DNA of 64,000 nt from Marinifilum breve (GTDB lineage: Bacteria; Bacteroidota; Bacteroidia; Bacteroidales; Marinifilaceae): positions 81,366 through 145,365 of the forward strand of contig NZ_QFLI01000013.1 in NCBI RefSeq assembly GCF_003202155.1, read 5' to 3'. The position numbers and the translations under genes were made by a program. The notes beneath the pieces are model-generated. The model did no database searches and was not told where the DNA came from. It saw only the letters and a program-made list of their open reading frames with translations. Positions 8,696-17,910 of this stretch are shown piece after piece. The stretch's first letter is position 1, and each line of letters begins with the position of its first letter.

Positions 8696-9469
8696 GTGAA
8701 ATTAGATAATAGAGAATTGAAAAAGTTTGTTCCGATAAATTATTTGTTACTGATTATTTGTGGATTTGTAATGCAATCATGTGTTACTCAAAATAAGTAT
8801 CTGCAATTAGTAAATACATGTGATGCATTTACATGTGTTAACGAGGTGGATGTAAGTGAACAATTGGAATTGCAAAAACAAGGCAAGAGAAAATTACAGA
8901 TTTATTTGATTCGCCATGCTAAACCAAACCTGAAAAAGAAACTGTTTTATTCTGCAAAACAGGCTCAACAGTACGTTTACGATTACAATTCAGTACCAAT
9001 TATTCCCTTCGATCCTGAAATGGTGAAGGTGAATTTAAACCCGAATCATATCATTTACTGTTCCAACTTGCCACGTTCACAAGAAACTGCATTGGCAATA
9101 TTTGGAAAAGATTATACTGTTGTTTCCGATTCCATATTTAGAGAATATGAAATTAAAATGGTAAAAGCCGCTAGCATTATCAAATTGCCTTTACCGATTT
9201 GGCAATTTTTTAGCCGTGGTAGTTGGTTGTTGGGTTTTAATCACAAAGGAATTGAAAGCAATAAAGAGGCCAAGCAGAGAGTAAAGTATGCAGTTGAAAA
9301 TCTGATAAAGGTTGCAGAAAAAGAAGAAACAGCAGTGCTTGTTGCTCATGGCATGTTGAACCATGGATTGGAGAAACAGTTGAAAAAACAAGGCTGGCAA
9401 GTCATTCAAAAAAACGGACAAACCAACCTGGGAGCAACTGTTCTTGTTAAGATTGTTGACTTAGAGTAG
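8696..9469 (+). CDS. Histidine phosphatase family lipoprotein
   Basis: There is no usable ATG: in-frame options are TTG 8687, GTG 8690 and GTG 8696. The promoter -7 box overlaps the first, so I prefer GTG 8696 (about 258 residues). A hydrophobic segment ends in the lipobox-like VMQSC, so the protein is probably a lipoprotein anchored in the envelope. The catalytic domain has the RHG-type motif as LIRHAKP and the second histidine in LVAHGMLNHG. This is the phosphoglycerate-mutase-like phosphatase fold, and the substrate is unknown. The gene is divergent from selD, and its stop lies 4 bp from the end of the convergent methyltransferase gene. Confidence 0.78.
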   Translation: MKLDNRELKKFVPINYLLLIICGFVMQSCVTQNKYLQLVNTCDAFTCVNEVDVSEQLELQKQGKRKLQIYLIRHAKPNLKKKLFYSAKQAQQYVYDYNSVPIIPFDPEMVKVNLNPNHIIYCSNLPRSQETALAIFGKDYTVVSDSIFREYEIKMVKAASIIKLPLPIWQFFSRGSWLLGFNHKGIESNKEAKQRVKYAVENLIKVAEKEETAVLVAHGMLNHGLEKQLKKQGWQVIQKNGQTNLGATVLVKIVDLE

Positions 9470-9473
9470 AAAT

Positions 9474-10115
9474 TTATTTCTTTCGAATCATCATCAGGCC
9501 ATGACGAATAGGAAGCATTAAATTTTCAACTCTATTATCATTTTGAATAAAGTCATTAAAGGCTAAAATACCTTGCGTCTGTTTGTCTTTTGATTCTACC
9601 TCTTCTAAAACTTTTCCATCCCACAGAACATCATCAGCTAAAATAAACCCTCCTTGCTTTAGCTTTAGGTAAACAGCTTCGAAATATTCAATATACTGTC
9701 TTTTGTCGGCATCAATAAAAACTAAATCAAATTCTTCATCGATATTTGGAATGATATCTAATGCCTCGCCAATATGGAATTCTATTTTGTCTTCACAACC
9801 CGATTGTTTGATGAATTTACGAGTGAAATATTCCAATTCATCATTGCAATCAATGGTATGAATTACACAATCACTTGATGTTCCCATGGCCATGCTAATT
9901 GCTGAATAACCAGTGTAAGTTCCAATTTCTAAAACTCGCTTTGGATTCATCATCTGACAAATCATCTTCAAAAATTTGCCTTGCATGTGTCCGGAAAGCA
10001 TTCTCGGACGTAGCATTTTTACGTGAGTTTCACGAGTAAGGTCTTTTAAAACCTGATCTTCGTTTTCGGTATGTGTAAGGATGTATTCTTCCAGCTCTTT
10101 ATTAATCTCCAACAT
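9474..10115 (-). CDS. O-methyltransferase, COMT/CCoAOMT type
   Basis: The 213-residue class I SAM methyltransferase has motif I VLEIGTYTGYSAISMA, an acidic motif (IHTIDCNDE), and the metal-binding loop FIDADKRQYIEYFE followed by LADDVLWDG. This family uses a divalent metal to methylate catechol-like or other hydroxyl groups. The actual substrate cannot be read from sequence. The gene starts 3 bp after the stop of the upstream M16 peptidase gene, so the two form an operon. Confidence 0.9.
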   Translation of the reverse strand: MLEINKELEEYILTHTENEDQVLKDLTRETHVKMLRPRMLSGHMQGKFLKMICQMMNPKRVLEIGTYTGYSAISMAMGTSSDCVIHTIDCNDELEYFTRKFIKQSGCEDKIEFHIGEALDIIPNIDEEFDLVFIDADKRQYIEYFEAVYLKLKQGGFILADDVLWDGKVLEEVESKDKQTQGILAFNDFIQNDNRVENLMLPIRHGLMMIRKK

Positions 10116-10118
10116 GAC

Positions 10119-11339
10119 TTATTTATACATCAAAGTGGTTAATCTATCTTTATTCAAAATTTCGTTGGCAACTTCCATTAATTGCTCTGCAGTTATCGAT
10201 TCTACTTTTTGGTAGATCTCCTCCAAAGAATCAACCCGATTGTACAACAAGAAGCTTTTGCCAACATTAAGCATCAAGTTCTCGTTGTTTTCCGATGATA
10301 TGGCAATCTGTCCAATCATCTGATTTTTTGCCTTGGTCAACTGTCCTGGTCCTAGCTTTTTTGTGCAAAGCAAATCCATTTCCTTATGAATTAGGCTAAG
10401 GCATTTGTCCAAATATCCCTTATCAGTGCCAAAATAGATACTAAAAACTCCAGTGTCGGCATAAGGTGTGTAGTTTGCTTCAATATTATAAGCTAAGCCA
10501 TGTTTTTCACGCAATGAAAGATTCAGTCGCGAATTCATTCCTGGCCCACCCAATATATTCGTTAAAAGCGACAATGGAATTCTTCGATCATCATTTGCAT
10601 CGTAGGCAACATTTCCTAAAACACAATGTCTTTGGTAAGTGTTTTTTACCAAAGTTTGAGTTCTTGGTTTGTAGGAATTCGGTTTTTTCCTTTTGTCGAT
10701 ACGCACATTTTCGGCAATTCCTCCAAAATATTTTTCTACCATCTTCACCAACTTCTTAAAAGGAATATTTCCTACAGAACTAATTACCATCTGGTCGGTG
10801 TGATAGTTATTTCTGATGAAGTTTAAGATGTCATCGCGTTTGAAGGCCTTAATATGCTTAGGTGTACCTAAAACATTTCTTCCAATCGGATCTTTTTTGA
10901 AAATCAATTCCTCAAAATCATCAAAAATTAGTTCTGACGGAGAATCTTTATATGAATTGATTTCGTCGAGAATTACCTCTTTCTCTTTTTCCAGTTCTTT
11001 TTCCGGGAAAACAGAATTAAATGTGATATCGCTTATTAACTCAAGAGCTCTTTTGTAATCTTTATCCAAAAAAGTAGTGTAAATGCATGTTTCTTCCTTG
11101 GTAGTGTAGGCATTTAGTTCTCCACCTACATCTTCCATTCGGCTAAGTATGTGATATGCTTTACGTTTTGTTGTTCCTTTAAACACAACATGCTCTATAA
11201 AGTGAGCAATTCCCCATTCGTCCTCTTTCTCATCACGGGAACCGGTATTCAAAATAATTCCGCAATGTGCAACATTTGCTTTAACCGGTCGATGAATTAA
11301 CCGGATACCATTTGATAATGTGTAAGTTTCGAATACCAT
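10119..11339 (-). CDS. M16 family zinc peptidase
   Basis: The 406-residue protein carries the inverted zinc motif HxxEH at residues 46-50 (HFIEH) in the context GIAHFIEHVVFKGT. The distal glutamate lies in VILDEINSYKDSP, about 75 residues on. The second half is the non-catalytic M16C-like domain (GGPGMNSRLNLSLREKHGLAYNI). There is no signal peptide, so it is probably a cytoplasmic processing peptidase of the bacterial PqqL/YmxG-like group. It is the first gene of an operon with the O-methyltransferase. Confidence 0.92.
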   Translation of the reverse strand: MVFETYTLSNGIRLIHRPVKANVAHCGIILNTGSRDEKEDEWGIAHFIEHVVFKGTTKRKAYHILSRMEDVGGELNAYTTKEETCIYTTFLDKDYKRALELISDITFNSVFPEKELEKEKEVILDEINSYKDSPSELIFDDFEELIFKKDPIGRNVLGTPKHIKAFKRDDILNFIRNNYHTDQMVISSVGNIPFKKLVKMVEKYFGGIAENVRIDKRKKPNSYKPRTQTLVKNTYQRHCVLGNVAYDANDDRRIPLSLLTNILGGPGMNSRLNLSLREKHGLAYNIEANYTPYADTGVFSIYFGTDKGYLDKCLSLIHKEMDLLCTKKLGPGQLTKAKNQMIGQIAISSENNENLMLNVGKSFLLYNRVDSLEEIYQKVESITAEQLMEVANEILNKDRLTTLMYK

Positions 11340-11358
11340 ATACTTTTTTATTAGGCTG

Positions 11359-11366
11359 CAAAGGTA
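11359..11366 (-). promoter_or_regulatory. Promoter -7 box for the M16 peptidase operon
   Basis: The minus strand reads TACCTTTG, matching TAnnTTTG, 19 bp before the start codon. No clear -33 element was seen. Confidence 0.5.
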
Positions 11367-11417
11367 ACAAGAAGTTTAGAATCCGATTAAAATTCCTTTC
11401 TATTTTTCTTGATTTTA

Positions 11418-11448
11418 TTTGGTGATGTAAATTTTTTACGTACTTTTG
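11418..11448 (+). promoter_or_regulatory. Promoter of the first tRNA-Phe pair
   Basis: TTTG at 11418-11421 and TACTTTTG at 11441-11448 are separated by 19 bp and lie just before the first tRNA-Phe. Confidence 0.65.
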
Positions 11449-11466
11449 CATCGCTCAAGTAAAGAG

Positions 11467-11539
11467 GGTACCATAGCTCAGTTGGTAGAGCAATGGACTG
11501 AAAATCCATGTGTCCCTGGTTCGATTCCAGGTGGTACCA
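11467..11539 (+). tRNA. tRNA-Phe (GAA), copy 1
   Basis: This is a 73-nt cloverleaf: acceptor GGTACCA pairs with TGGTACC, followed by discriminator A. The D arm is GCTC/GAGC, the anticodon stem ATGGA/TCCAT, and the loop CTGAAAA places GAA at positions 34-36. The T arm CCTGG/CCAGG carries TTCGATT. CCA is not encoded. It is identical to two further copies in the window. Confidence 0.97.
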
Positions 11540-11571
11540 CATCTTTTTTCTTCGAGTAATGAATACCAAGG

Positions 11572-11644
11572 GGTACCATAGCTCAGTTGGTAGAGCAATG
11601 GACTGAAAATCCATGTGTCCCTGGTTCGATTCCAGGTGGTACCA
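11572..11644 (+). tRNA. tRNA-Phe (GAA), copy 2
   Basis: This is a second 73-nt copy identical to the first, 32 bp downstream. It has no promoter of its own and is most likely cotranscribed with copy 1. A strong terminator follows 6 bp after its end. Confidence 0.97.
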
Positions 11645-11650
11645 CGAAAA

Positions 11651-11679
11651 AAGCCGATCAAACGATCGGCTTTTTTTGT
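11651..11679 (+). terminator. Terminator after tRNA-Phe copy 2
   Basis: A 9-bp stem AAGCCGATC/GATCGGCTT with a 4-nt loop is followed by a T run. The same stem sequence occurs after copy 3. Confidence 0.9.
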
Positions 11680-11788
11680 ATCTGTTAACCTTGATTCGGT
11701 GACTTATAAATATCGGATATTTTAATTGGTTACAGTAAAGACAGCATTTATGCTGTCTCTATTCTGAAAAATATTTCTCTTAATGTTA

Positions 11789-13087
11789 TTAGTTTGCATC
11801 AATCAATAAATCGAATCCTTTCTTTTTAAATTCTCTCTCGGTTGTAGATAGAGATTTGGCAGCAGTAATTGTTGGGAAATTACCTTGGCTAATGTATTGG
11901 AGTGCTGCTTGCAGATTGCTCTCTTCTGGATCACCAAAATCATGACTTAAATCGTCAGCAATTTCAAAATCCACAGGAATTCCTTCAAAGTAATTGCCTT
12001 CGTCAGCTGCATTGGTAATAGAGAAACTGATTGGAACAATTGCCAAATTAAAATCTTGGTTTTCGAAAACGTACATTCCTACTGGCTTACCATGTGTTTT
12101 ACTACCAATTAAAATTACTTTATCATCACCTAGGTATGGTTTTAAGCCATTTATTACCATTTCGCTGGCAGATGCTGTTCTGTTTGTTGTTATTATAAAT
12201 ACCCGTTCAAAACCAAGGGCAGATGATTGGTTGCTAAATGCGTATGTGAAGTTTTCATCACTTTTAGAATCATTGTGGAATACTTTAGAATAGATTTCTC
12301 CTTCGAATAGATTGCCAGTAATTAAACTAGAAAGTTGATTTGATATGGTGGTACTTCCTCCTCCGTTGTAACGAAAATCTAGAACCAATTCTTTAGCTTC
12401 ATTATTTTTAAAATAATCAAATGCTTCATTCAGGGCATCTTCAGAACTACCTATGAAACTATCAAAAGCCAGGTAGGCTACTTTTACTCCTTCGTGATCA
12501 ATGATTTTTCGACTTAATACAGAGTTTTGATCAATTTCTTGTTGACTGGCTGTAATTTCTTTTTGCTCCCCCAAGTTATTTTCAAAAACAAAGGTACAGG
12601 TAGCTTTATCCAATTCATCTAAAACTTGATTTTCAGTTAAGTCTGCAATAGCCATGCCATTGATATTGATTAAAGCCCAGCCTCGGGTAATTCCTTCTGA
12701 CGCTAAAGGAGATTCCTCGAAAATCAATTTTACCCTAAGTTTACCTTCAGAATCATACTTAAATGCTAAGCCATAGCCTTTATAGGTTCCGTTTTCAAGA
12801 TATGCCAATAAAGCATCAAGATTGGCAATATAACTCCATCTGTCTTGACTCACCAGTAATGCTTCGAAATAGTCATTTACAGAAGAATAATTTGATGCAT
12901 TTATATTTGGTAATTCTTCATTCCAATAATACCATTCGCTCATCGTTTGATCGATGGTTTCGTAAATGGTTTTGGATTCTCTTCTGGAGTTGTTGTTATC
13001 ATCATCGCTGCAGGCGGCTATAAATGATGAGAAGATAAAAAGAGAGAGAAAAAATTTAAATGATTTTAAAAATCTATTTTTAGTCAT
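11789..13087 (-). CDS. S41 family peptidase lipoprotein (C-terminal processing protease type)
   Basis: The 432-residue lipoprotein has a signal ending FIAACSDDDNNN. The acidic residues after the lipid cysteine resemble a surface-export signal known in Bacteroidetes. A PDZ-like region lies in the first half (GLAFKYDSEG, LININGMAIADL). The S41 catalytic core follows, with LVLDFRYNGGGS, the nucleophile serine in TNRTASASEM, and the lysine-containing GSKTHGKPVG. The substrate is unknown. The gene lies on the opposite strand between tRNA-Phe copies 2 and 3, splitting what looks like a tRNA duplication. Confidence 0.92.
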   Translation of the reverse strand: MTKNRFLKSFKFFLSLFIFSSFIAACSDDDNNNSRRESKTIYETIDQTMSEWYYWNEELPNINASNYSSVNDYFEALLVSQDRWSYIANLDALLAYLENGTYKGYGLAFKYDSEGKLRVKLIFEESPLASEGITRGWALININGMAIADLTENQVLDELDKATCTFVFENNLGEQKEITASQQEIDQNSVLSRKIIDHEGVKVAYLAFDSFIGSSEDALNEAFDYFKNNEAKELVLDFRYNGGGSTTISNQLSSLITGNLFEGEIYSKVFHNDSKSDENFTYAFSNQSSALGFERVFIITTNRTASASEMVINGLKPYLGDDKVILIGSKTHGKPVGMYVFENQDFNLAIVPISFSITNAADEGNYFEGIPVDFEIADDLSHDFGDPEESNLQAALQYISQGNFPTITAAKSLSTTEREFKKKGFDLLIDAN

Positions 13088-13286
13088 CGATTTGTTGGTT
13101 TAGTGATTAATGAATGGATTCTAAAATAACAAAAACTATACCTAGTTTAATTTAAACGCATCAGGAATATGTGTATTGTAGAAAAAATAAATATTTGAAA
13201 TAAATCTAAATTGTGTAGAAAAAATTGATTTTGAACTATTTTCGGAAATGTATTCCTGTTTTTTGAAAATGTGCAGCATAATTTAT

Positions 13287-13316
13287 TTTGTAGATAGGGA
13301 TTTTTGCTTACTTTTG
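13287..13316 (+). promoter_or_regulatory. Promoter of tRNA-Phe copy 3
   Basis: TTTG at 13287-13290 and TACTTTTG at 13309-13316 are separated by 18 bp. The -7 box is identical to that before copy 1. Confidence 0.65.
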
Positions 13317-13332
13317 TAGCACCAAAACAAAC

Positions 13333-13405
13333 GGTACCATAGCTCAGTTGGTAGAGCAATGGACTGAAAATCCATGTGTCCCTGGTTCGATTCCAGGTGG
13401 TACCA
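13333..13405 (+). tRNA. tRNA-Phe (GAA), copy 3
   Basis: These 73 nt are identical to copies 1 and 2, with GAA in the anticodon. The gene has its own TACTTTTG promoter upstream and a GCCGATC-stem terminator downstream, so it is an independent transcription unit. Confidence 0.97.
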
Positions 13406-13407
13406 CG

Positions 13408-13434
13408 AAAGCCGATCATCTGATCGGCTTTTTT
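13408..13434 (+). terminator. Terminator after tRNA-Phe copy 3
   Basis: An 11-bp stem AAAGCCGATCA/TGATCGGCTTT with a 2-nt loop is followed by T residues. It is closely related to the terminator at 11651. Confidence 0.9.
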
Positions 13435-13593
13435 GTTTTCTGTTGGGTAATGAGTTCTCCATCTGTGTATTTTCTCCTCAATTTCTGATACTTATTCTGT
13501 TCGGCTTTGAACAATTTTTAAATTACAAACGTTTTCGATCTAAAATAAAGACTTTCAACTGTCTAAGTGCTTTTTTTATTAGAATTAATAAGA

Positions 13594-13601
13594 TATTTTT
13601 G
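13594..13601 (+). promoter_or_regulatory. Promoter -7 box for gpmI
   Basis: TATTTTTG matches TAnnTTTG, 49 bp before the gpmI start codon. No convincing -33 TTTG was seen. Confidence 0.45.
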
Positions 13602-13650
13602 CATGACTAAGACCAAGTAAAACAGAATTTAAGATATAAAATACTTTAAA

Positions 13651-15180
13651 ATGGCAGATAGCAAAAAAGCTTTATTGATGATCCTTGACGGATGGGGGAT
13701 CGGAGACAAATCTAATTCAGATGTGATTTCTTCAGTTGCAACTCCTTATATGGATGGATTATTGGAAAAATATCCAAATTCACAATTGCAAGCTGCAGGT
13801 AGATTTGTTGGATTACCTGAAGGACAGATGGGTAACTCAGAAGTAGGTCACTTAAATATTGGTGCAGGACGTGTTGTTTACCAGGATTTGGTGAAAATCA
13901 ATATGGCGGTTGAACAAGATACTTTAAAAGATAACGAGCAAGTTGTTAAAGCATTTACTCACGCTAAAGAAAATGGAAAGAAAGTTCACTTGATCGGTTT
14001 GATTGGTGATGGTGGCGTTCACTCTTTAAGTAAGCATGCTTTGGCTCTATGTGATGCTGCAAAAGCATTCGGTTTAGAAAATGTATTCGTGCATGGTTTA
14101 ACTGATGGACGTGATACTGACCCTAAATCAGGATTGGAATTTGTTAAGACTTTCGTAAATGATATTACATGCAAAGGGACTGCAAAATTTGCTTCTTTAA
14201 TTGGTCGTTACTTTGGTATGGATCGCGATAGCAACTGGGATCGTGTGAAGTTGGCTTATGATCTTTACACAAAAGGTGAAGGTAAAGCTACTACTGATGT
14301 TGTTGCTGCAATTGAGGAATCATACGCAGAAGGTGTAACTGATGAATTTATCAAACCAGTTGTGGTTGTTGATGAAGCCGGAGCTCCTTTGGCTAAAATT
14401 GAAGAAGGTGATGTAGTGATTTGTTTCAATTTCCGTACCGACCGTTTGCGTCAAATGACTACTGTTTTCTCTCAGGAAGACAAGAAGGAATTTGGAATGC
14501 ACACTATGGATGTAGAGTGGTATACAATGACTTGTTACAATGCCAACTTTAAAGGTGTGAATGTAATCTACGATAAAGAGAACGTTCAGAACACCATGGG
14601 TGAGGTTGTTGCAGCTGCTGGTAAAAAACAGATTCGTATTGCGGAAACGGAAAAATATGCTCACGTAACATTCTTCTTCTCGGGTGGTCGCGAAGACGAG
14701 TTTGAAGGTGAAAGCCGCTTGTTGGTTGCATCTCCAAAAGTAGCTACTTACGATCTTCAACCAGAAATGTCAGCTCCAGAAGTGGCAGATAAAATTACTG
14801 CTGAGTTGAATGCTCAATCGGCTGATTTTGTTTGTTTGAACTTCGCTAATGGAGATATGGTAGGACACACAGGAGTTTACGAAGCAATTTCAAAAGCAGT
14901 TCAGGCTGTTGACAACTGCGTAGAGCAAGTTGTTGAAGCTGCTAAAGCAAATGGATACGATGTAATTATTATTGCAGACCACGGTAATGCTGATTTTGCT
15001 GTAAATGCTGATGGTTCTCCAAATACAGCTCACTCATTAAATCCAGTTCCATGTGTTTGGGTTACTGAAAATCCAAAAGAAATTGAAAATGGTATTTTGG
15101 CTGATGTTGCTCCAACTTTGTTGGATATCATGGGCATTGAGAAGCCAGAAGAGATGACGGGAAAATCTTTGATAAAATAA
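13651..15180 (+). CDS. gpmI: 2,3-bisphosphoglycerate-independent phosphoglycerate mutase
   Basis: The 509-residue cytoplasmic glycolytic enzyme interconverts 3- and 2-phosphoglycerate using two manganese ions. The alkaline-phosphatase-fold metal motif LMILDGWG places Asp13. The catalytic serine is Ser63 in [17 protein letters not shown]. Further signatures are [19 protein letters not shown], and the C-terminal DHGNAD and [10 protein letters not shown]. Full length for the family. It has a monocistronic layout, with its own promoter and a strong terminator. Confidence 0.98.
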   Translation: MADSKKALLMILDGWGIGDKSNSDVISSVATPYMDGLLEKYPNSQLQAAGRFVGLPEGQMGNSEVGHLNIGAGRVVYQDLVKINMAVEQDTLKDNEQVVKAFTHAKENGKKVHLIGLIGDGGVHSLSKHALALCDAAKAFGLENVFVHGLTDGRDTDPKSGLEFVKTFVNDITCKGTAKFASLIGRYFGMDRDSNWDRVKLAYDLYTKGEGKATTDVVAAIEESYAEGVTDEFIKPVVVVDEAGAPLAKIEEGDVVICFNFRTDRLRQMTTVFSQEDKKEFGMHTMDVEWYTMTCYNANFKGVNVIYDKENVQNTMGEVVAAAGKKQIRIAETEKYAHVTFFFSGGREDEFEGESRLLVASPKVATYDLQPEMSAPEVADKITAELNAQSADFVCLNFANGDMVGHTGVYEAISKAVQAVDNCVEQVVEAAKANGYDVIIIADHGNADFAVNADGSPNTAHSLNPVPCVWVTENPKEIENGILADVAPTLLDIMGIEKPEEMTGKSLIK

Positions 15181-15205
15181 AAGATTGTAACCGTATATAA
15201 AACAT

Positions 15206-15241
15206 TCCGTACTATCTTTGCGCGATAGTACGGATTTTTTT
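15206..15241 (+). terminator. gpmI terminator, with a promoter-like TATCTTTG in its 5' arm and loop
   Basis: An 11-bp perfect stem TCCGTACTATC/GATAGTACGGA (15206-15216 and 15224-15234) is followed by seven T. Bases 15213-15220 read TATCTTTG, an exact TAnnTTTG -7 box, partly in the loop. Confidence 0.85.
15213..15220 (+). promoter_or_regulatory. Candidate -7 box for the DUF3109 gene inside the gpmI terminator
   Basis: TATCTTTG fits the -7 consensus exactly and would start transcription about 50 bp before the DUF3109 start codon. No well-placed TTTG lies upstream, so this rests on the -7 box alone. Confidence 0.4.
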
Positions 15242-15276
15242 ATCCGTATAACTGATACAATTTAAATAGGGAAATA

Positions 15277-15858
15277 GTGTTACAGATAGGAAAAGCCATA
15301 GTTAGTCTTGATGTGATCGAGAAAAAATTCATTTGCGATTTTGGTAAATGTAAAGGTGCATGTTGTATCGAAGGAGATTCAGGCGCACCTTTGGATGAAG
15401 AAGAGAAAGCTATTTTGGAAGAGATCTATCCGGATATTAAAGAATATCTTACAGCAAAAGGAATAGAAGAGATAGAAAAACAAGGGACTTCAGTAATTGA
15501 TTCAGATGACGATTTAGTCACTCCTATCATTAATGATAAAGAGTGTGTTTATACGGTTTTTGAAAATGGATCGGCTTTGTGTGGTATCGAAAAGGCATAT
15601 CTTGATGGAAAAATATCTTATCGCAAGCCAATTTCATGTTCTTTATATCCTATTCGAATTGATAAGTATGAGGAATTTGATGCTGTGAATTACAACAAAT
15701 GGGATATCTGTAAACCTGCCAGAGAACTTGGTTTTAAGATGGGAACACCAGTATATAAATTCTTAAAAGAACCATTGATTCGCAAATATGGCGAAGATTG
15801 GTATAAGGAGTTAGAGTATGCAGCTGAGAATATTGGCGAAATCATGAAAATGAGATAA
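15277..15858 (+). CDS. DUF3109 family cysteine-rich protein
   Basis: The 193-residue protein starts at a GTG. It matches the Bacteroidota DUF3109 family, with the cysteine cluster CDFGKCKGACCIEGDSG near the start and further cysteines in KECVY, ALCGIE, ISCSLYP and WDICKPA. The pattern is reminiscent of YkgJ-type zinc- or iron-chelating proteins, so metal binding is likely but the function is unknown. No signal peptide. A hairpin with a T tract follows. Confidence 0.88.
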   Translation: MLQIGKAIVSLDVIEKKFICDFGKCKGACCIEGDSGAPLDEEEKAILEEIYPDIKEYLTAKGIEEIEKQGTSVIDSDDDLVTPIINDKECVYTVFENGSALCGIEKAYLDGKISYRKPISCSLYPIRIDKYEEFDAVNYNKWDICKPARELGFKMGTPVYKFLKEPLIRKYGEDWYKELEYAAENIGEIMKMR

Positions 15859-15886
15859 TAGAATTTTTCACGAAAATATTTAGAGA

Positions 15887-15922
15887 AACAGTGACCATTT
15901 TGGTTGCTGTTTTTTGTTTTAT
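15887..15922 (+). terminator. Terminator after the DUF3109 gene
   Basis: AACAGTGACCA pairs imperfectly (two non-Watson-Crick positions) with TGGTTGCTGTT across a short loop, and T residues follow. The rest of the 387-bp gap up to 16246 is very AT-rich. I see no gene in it and no clear promoter. Confidence 0.65.
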
Positions 15923-16245
15923 AAGGAGAAGTATTTTGAAATATCAGCAAAATAGCAATTTGAATATTTTATATTATTAGTGTTTGATATATATAAGAAG
16001 TGTTTATAATATATGATAAAATATCTAATCATATACATAAAAGGAAATTTAGATATATATCAAAAATAATAAAAATTGAAGGATTTTATAAGAAACCTCG
16101 AGATTAAAATATTGAAAGTACTAATCTTGATGTAATAGGATGCTTGGTTTATTTTGCCATAAATCTTGCAAGAACATATTTGTATTCTCGTGATCTATTG
16201 TATATTTACCTTCCGTAAATATTTAAATCCAATAAACACTTTAAT

Positions 16246-17619
16246 ATGGATAATCTTAAAACATATATCGAAGAGAATAAGGAAAGGTTCCTTGATGAAC
16301 TTTTTGAATTAATTAGAATTCCTTCAATCAGTTCAAAGCCTGAGCATAAAGACGACATGTACCGTTGTGCTGAGCTATGGAAAAAAATGTTGATTGATGG
16401 AGGTGCTGATAAAGCAGTAGTAATGGAAACAGAAGGTAACCCTGTAGTATTTGGAGAGAAAATTCTTGATCCATCTTTACCTACAGTTTTGGTGTATGCT
16501 CACTACGATGTACAGCCAGCTGAACCTTTGGAGTTATGGACTACGCCTCCGTTTGAACCGGAAATTCGCGACGGAAAGATTTTTGCACGTGGTGCTGATG
16601 ATGATAAAGGTCAAGGTTTTATGCATACCAAAGCCTTCGAATATTTGGTAAAAACCAATCAATTAGAGTGTAATGTTAAATTCCTGATTGAAGGAGAAGA
16701 AGAAGTAGGTTCTCCTAGCTTACCAAAATTCTGTGAAGACAATAAAGAGATGTTGAAATCGGATGTGATTTTGGTTTCAGATACAGGAATGATTGCTCCT
16801 GATGTTCCAACTATTACAACAGGTTTGCGTGGTCTTTGCTATTGGGAAGTTGAAGTAACTGGTCCAAATCGCGACTTGCACTCAGGATTGTTCGGTGGTG
16901 CTGTAGCTAATCCAATTAATGTATTGGCTAAAATGATTACTCAAATGGTAGACGAGAATGGTCACATTACCGTTCCTGGATTCTACGATGATGTAATTGA
17001 AGTATCAGACGAAGAGCGTGCTTTGATGGCTAAGGCTCCTTATAGCGAAGAAGAGTACAAAAAAGCATTGGATGTTGAAGAATTGGCTGGTGAAAAGGGA
17101 TTCTCAACTAACGAGAGAACTGGTATTCGTCCATCATTCGATGTATGTGGAATCTGGGGTGGATATCAAGGAGATGGTGCTAAAACTGTATTACCATCTA
17201 AAGCTTACGCTAAGATATCTTCTCGTTTGGTTCCTGATCAGAATCATGAGAAAATTGCAGAACTATTCTGCAAGCATTTCGAATCTATCGCACCTAAGAG
17301 TGTGAAAGTTAAAGTTGAACACCTACATGGAGGTCAGGCTTACGGTTGTCCAATTGACTTAACTGCCTATAAAGCTGCAGAAAAAGCATTGGAAACAGTT
17401 TATGGTAAGCGTCCGGTTCCTGTTCGTTCAGGAGGATCAATTCCAATTATTTCTGATTTCGAAAAAATCTTAGGAGTTAAATCGGTATTAATGGGATTCG
17501 GTTTGGAAAGTAATGCCATTCACTCACCAAACGAAAATTATCCATTGGAGCAATTCTTTAATGGTATTAACTCAATTCCGTATTTTTACAAGAACTATGC
17601 TGAAATGATGAAAAAATAG
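16246..17619 (+). CDS. M20 family dipeptidase
   Basis: The 457-residue metallopeptidase of the M20 (carnosinase/PepV-like) family lacks a signal peptide and is probably cytoplasmic. Zinc-site residues are visible: His86 and Asp88 in YAHYDVQPAE, the bridging aspartate in ARGADDDKGQ (about 118-120), and the catalytic Glu pair in LIEGEEEVGS (about 151-152). A dimerisation lid starts near RDLHSGLFGGAVANP. It hydrolyses di- or short peptides. Its place just before the peptidoglycan locus makes cleavage of wall-derived peptides possible, but this is inference. A terminator follows. Confidence 0.93.
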   Translation: MDNLKTYIEENKERFLDELFELIRIPSISSKPEHKDDMYRCAELWKKMLIDGGADKAVVMETEGNPVVFGEKILDPSLPTVLVYAHYDVQPAEPLELWTTPPFEPEIRDGKIFARGADDDKGQGFMHTKAFEYLVKTNQLECNVKFLIEGEEEVGSPSLPKFCEDNKEMLKSDVILVSDTGMIAPDVPTITTGLRGLCYWEVEVTGPNRDLHSGLFGGAVANPINVLAKMITQMVDENGHITVPGFYDDVIEVSDEERALMAKAPYSEEEYKKALDVEELAGEKGFSTNERTGIRPSFDVCGIWGGYQGDGAKTVLPSKAYAKISSRLVPDQNHEKIAELFCKHFESIAPKSVKVKVEHLHGGQAYGCPIDLTAYKAAEKALETVYGKRPVPVRSGGSIPIISDFEKILGVKSVLMGFGLESNAIHSPNENYPLEQFFNGINSIPYFYKNYAEMMKK

Positions 17620-17640
17620 TTTGTTAAATGACTATAAATT

Positions 17641-17672
17641 AAGGGTGTTTCTTACAGAAATACCCTTTTTTG
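17641..17672 (+). terminator. Terminator after the M20 dipeptidase gene
   Basis: AAGGGTGTTTC pairs with GAAATACCCTT (one G-U) around a 5-nt loop, followed by a T run. Confidence 0.85.
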
Positions 17673-17910
17673 TTGGAATTCACATTTTGGTATGATAACT
17701 TTGTATCCTGCTATAAAGTATGTAGTATTCTTCACACTTTTGAGAAAATAATTATTATATTTCCTTTGTGATTTAGTTTAATAATCTGATATCTATTGAT
17801 AGTATTGGATTTGGCATGATTTATAGCTAAATTAGTATTGTGTGTTTCTGTGTGGTAATATTCATGTTTTATCTTCAATGAACGAATAAAAGCATGATAA
17901 TAAATTAGAG

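Noticed and set aside
11387-11661. Two overlapping open frames with repeated peptides on the minus strand
   Set aside because: They are antisense to the duplicated tRNA-Phe genes, and the repeated peptide only mirrors the identical tRNA copies.
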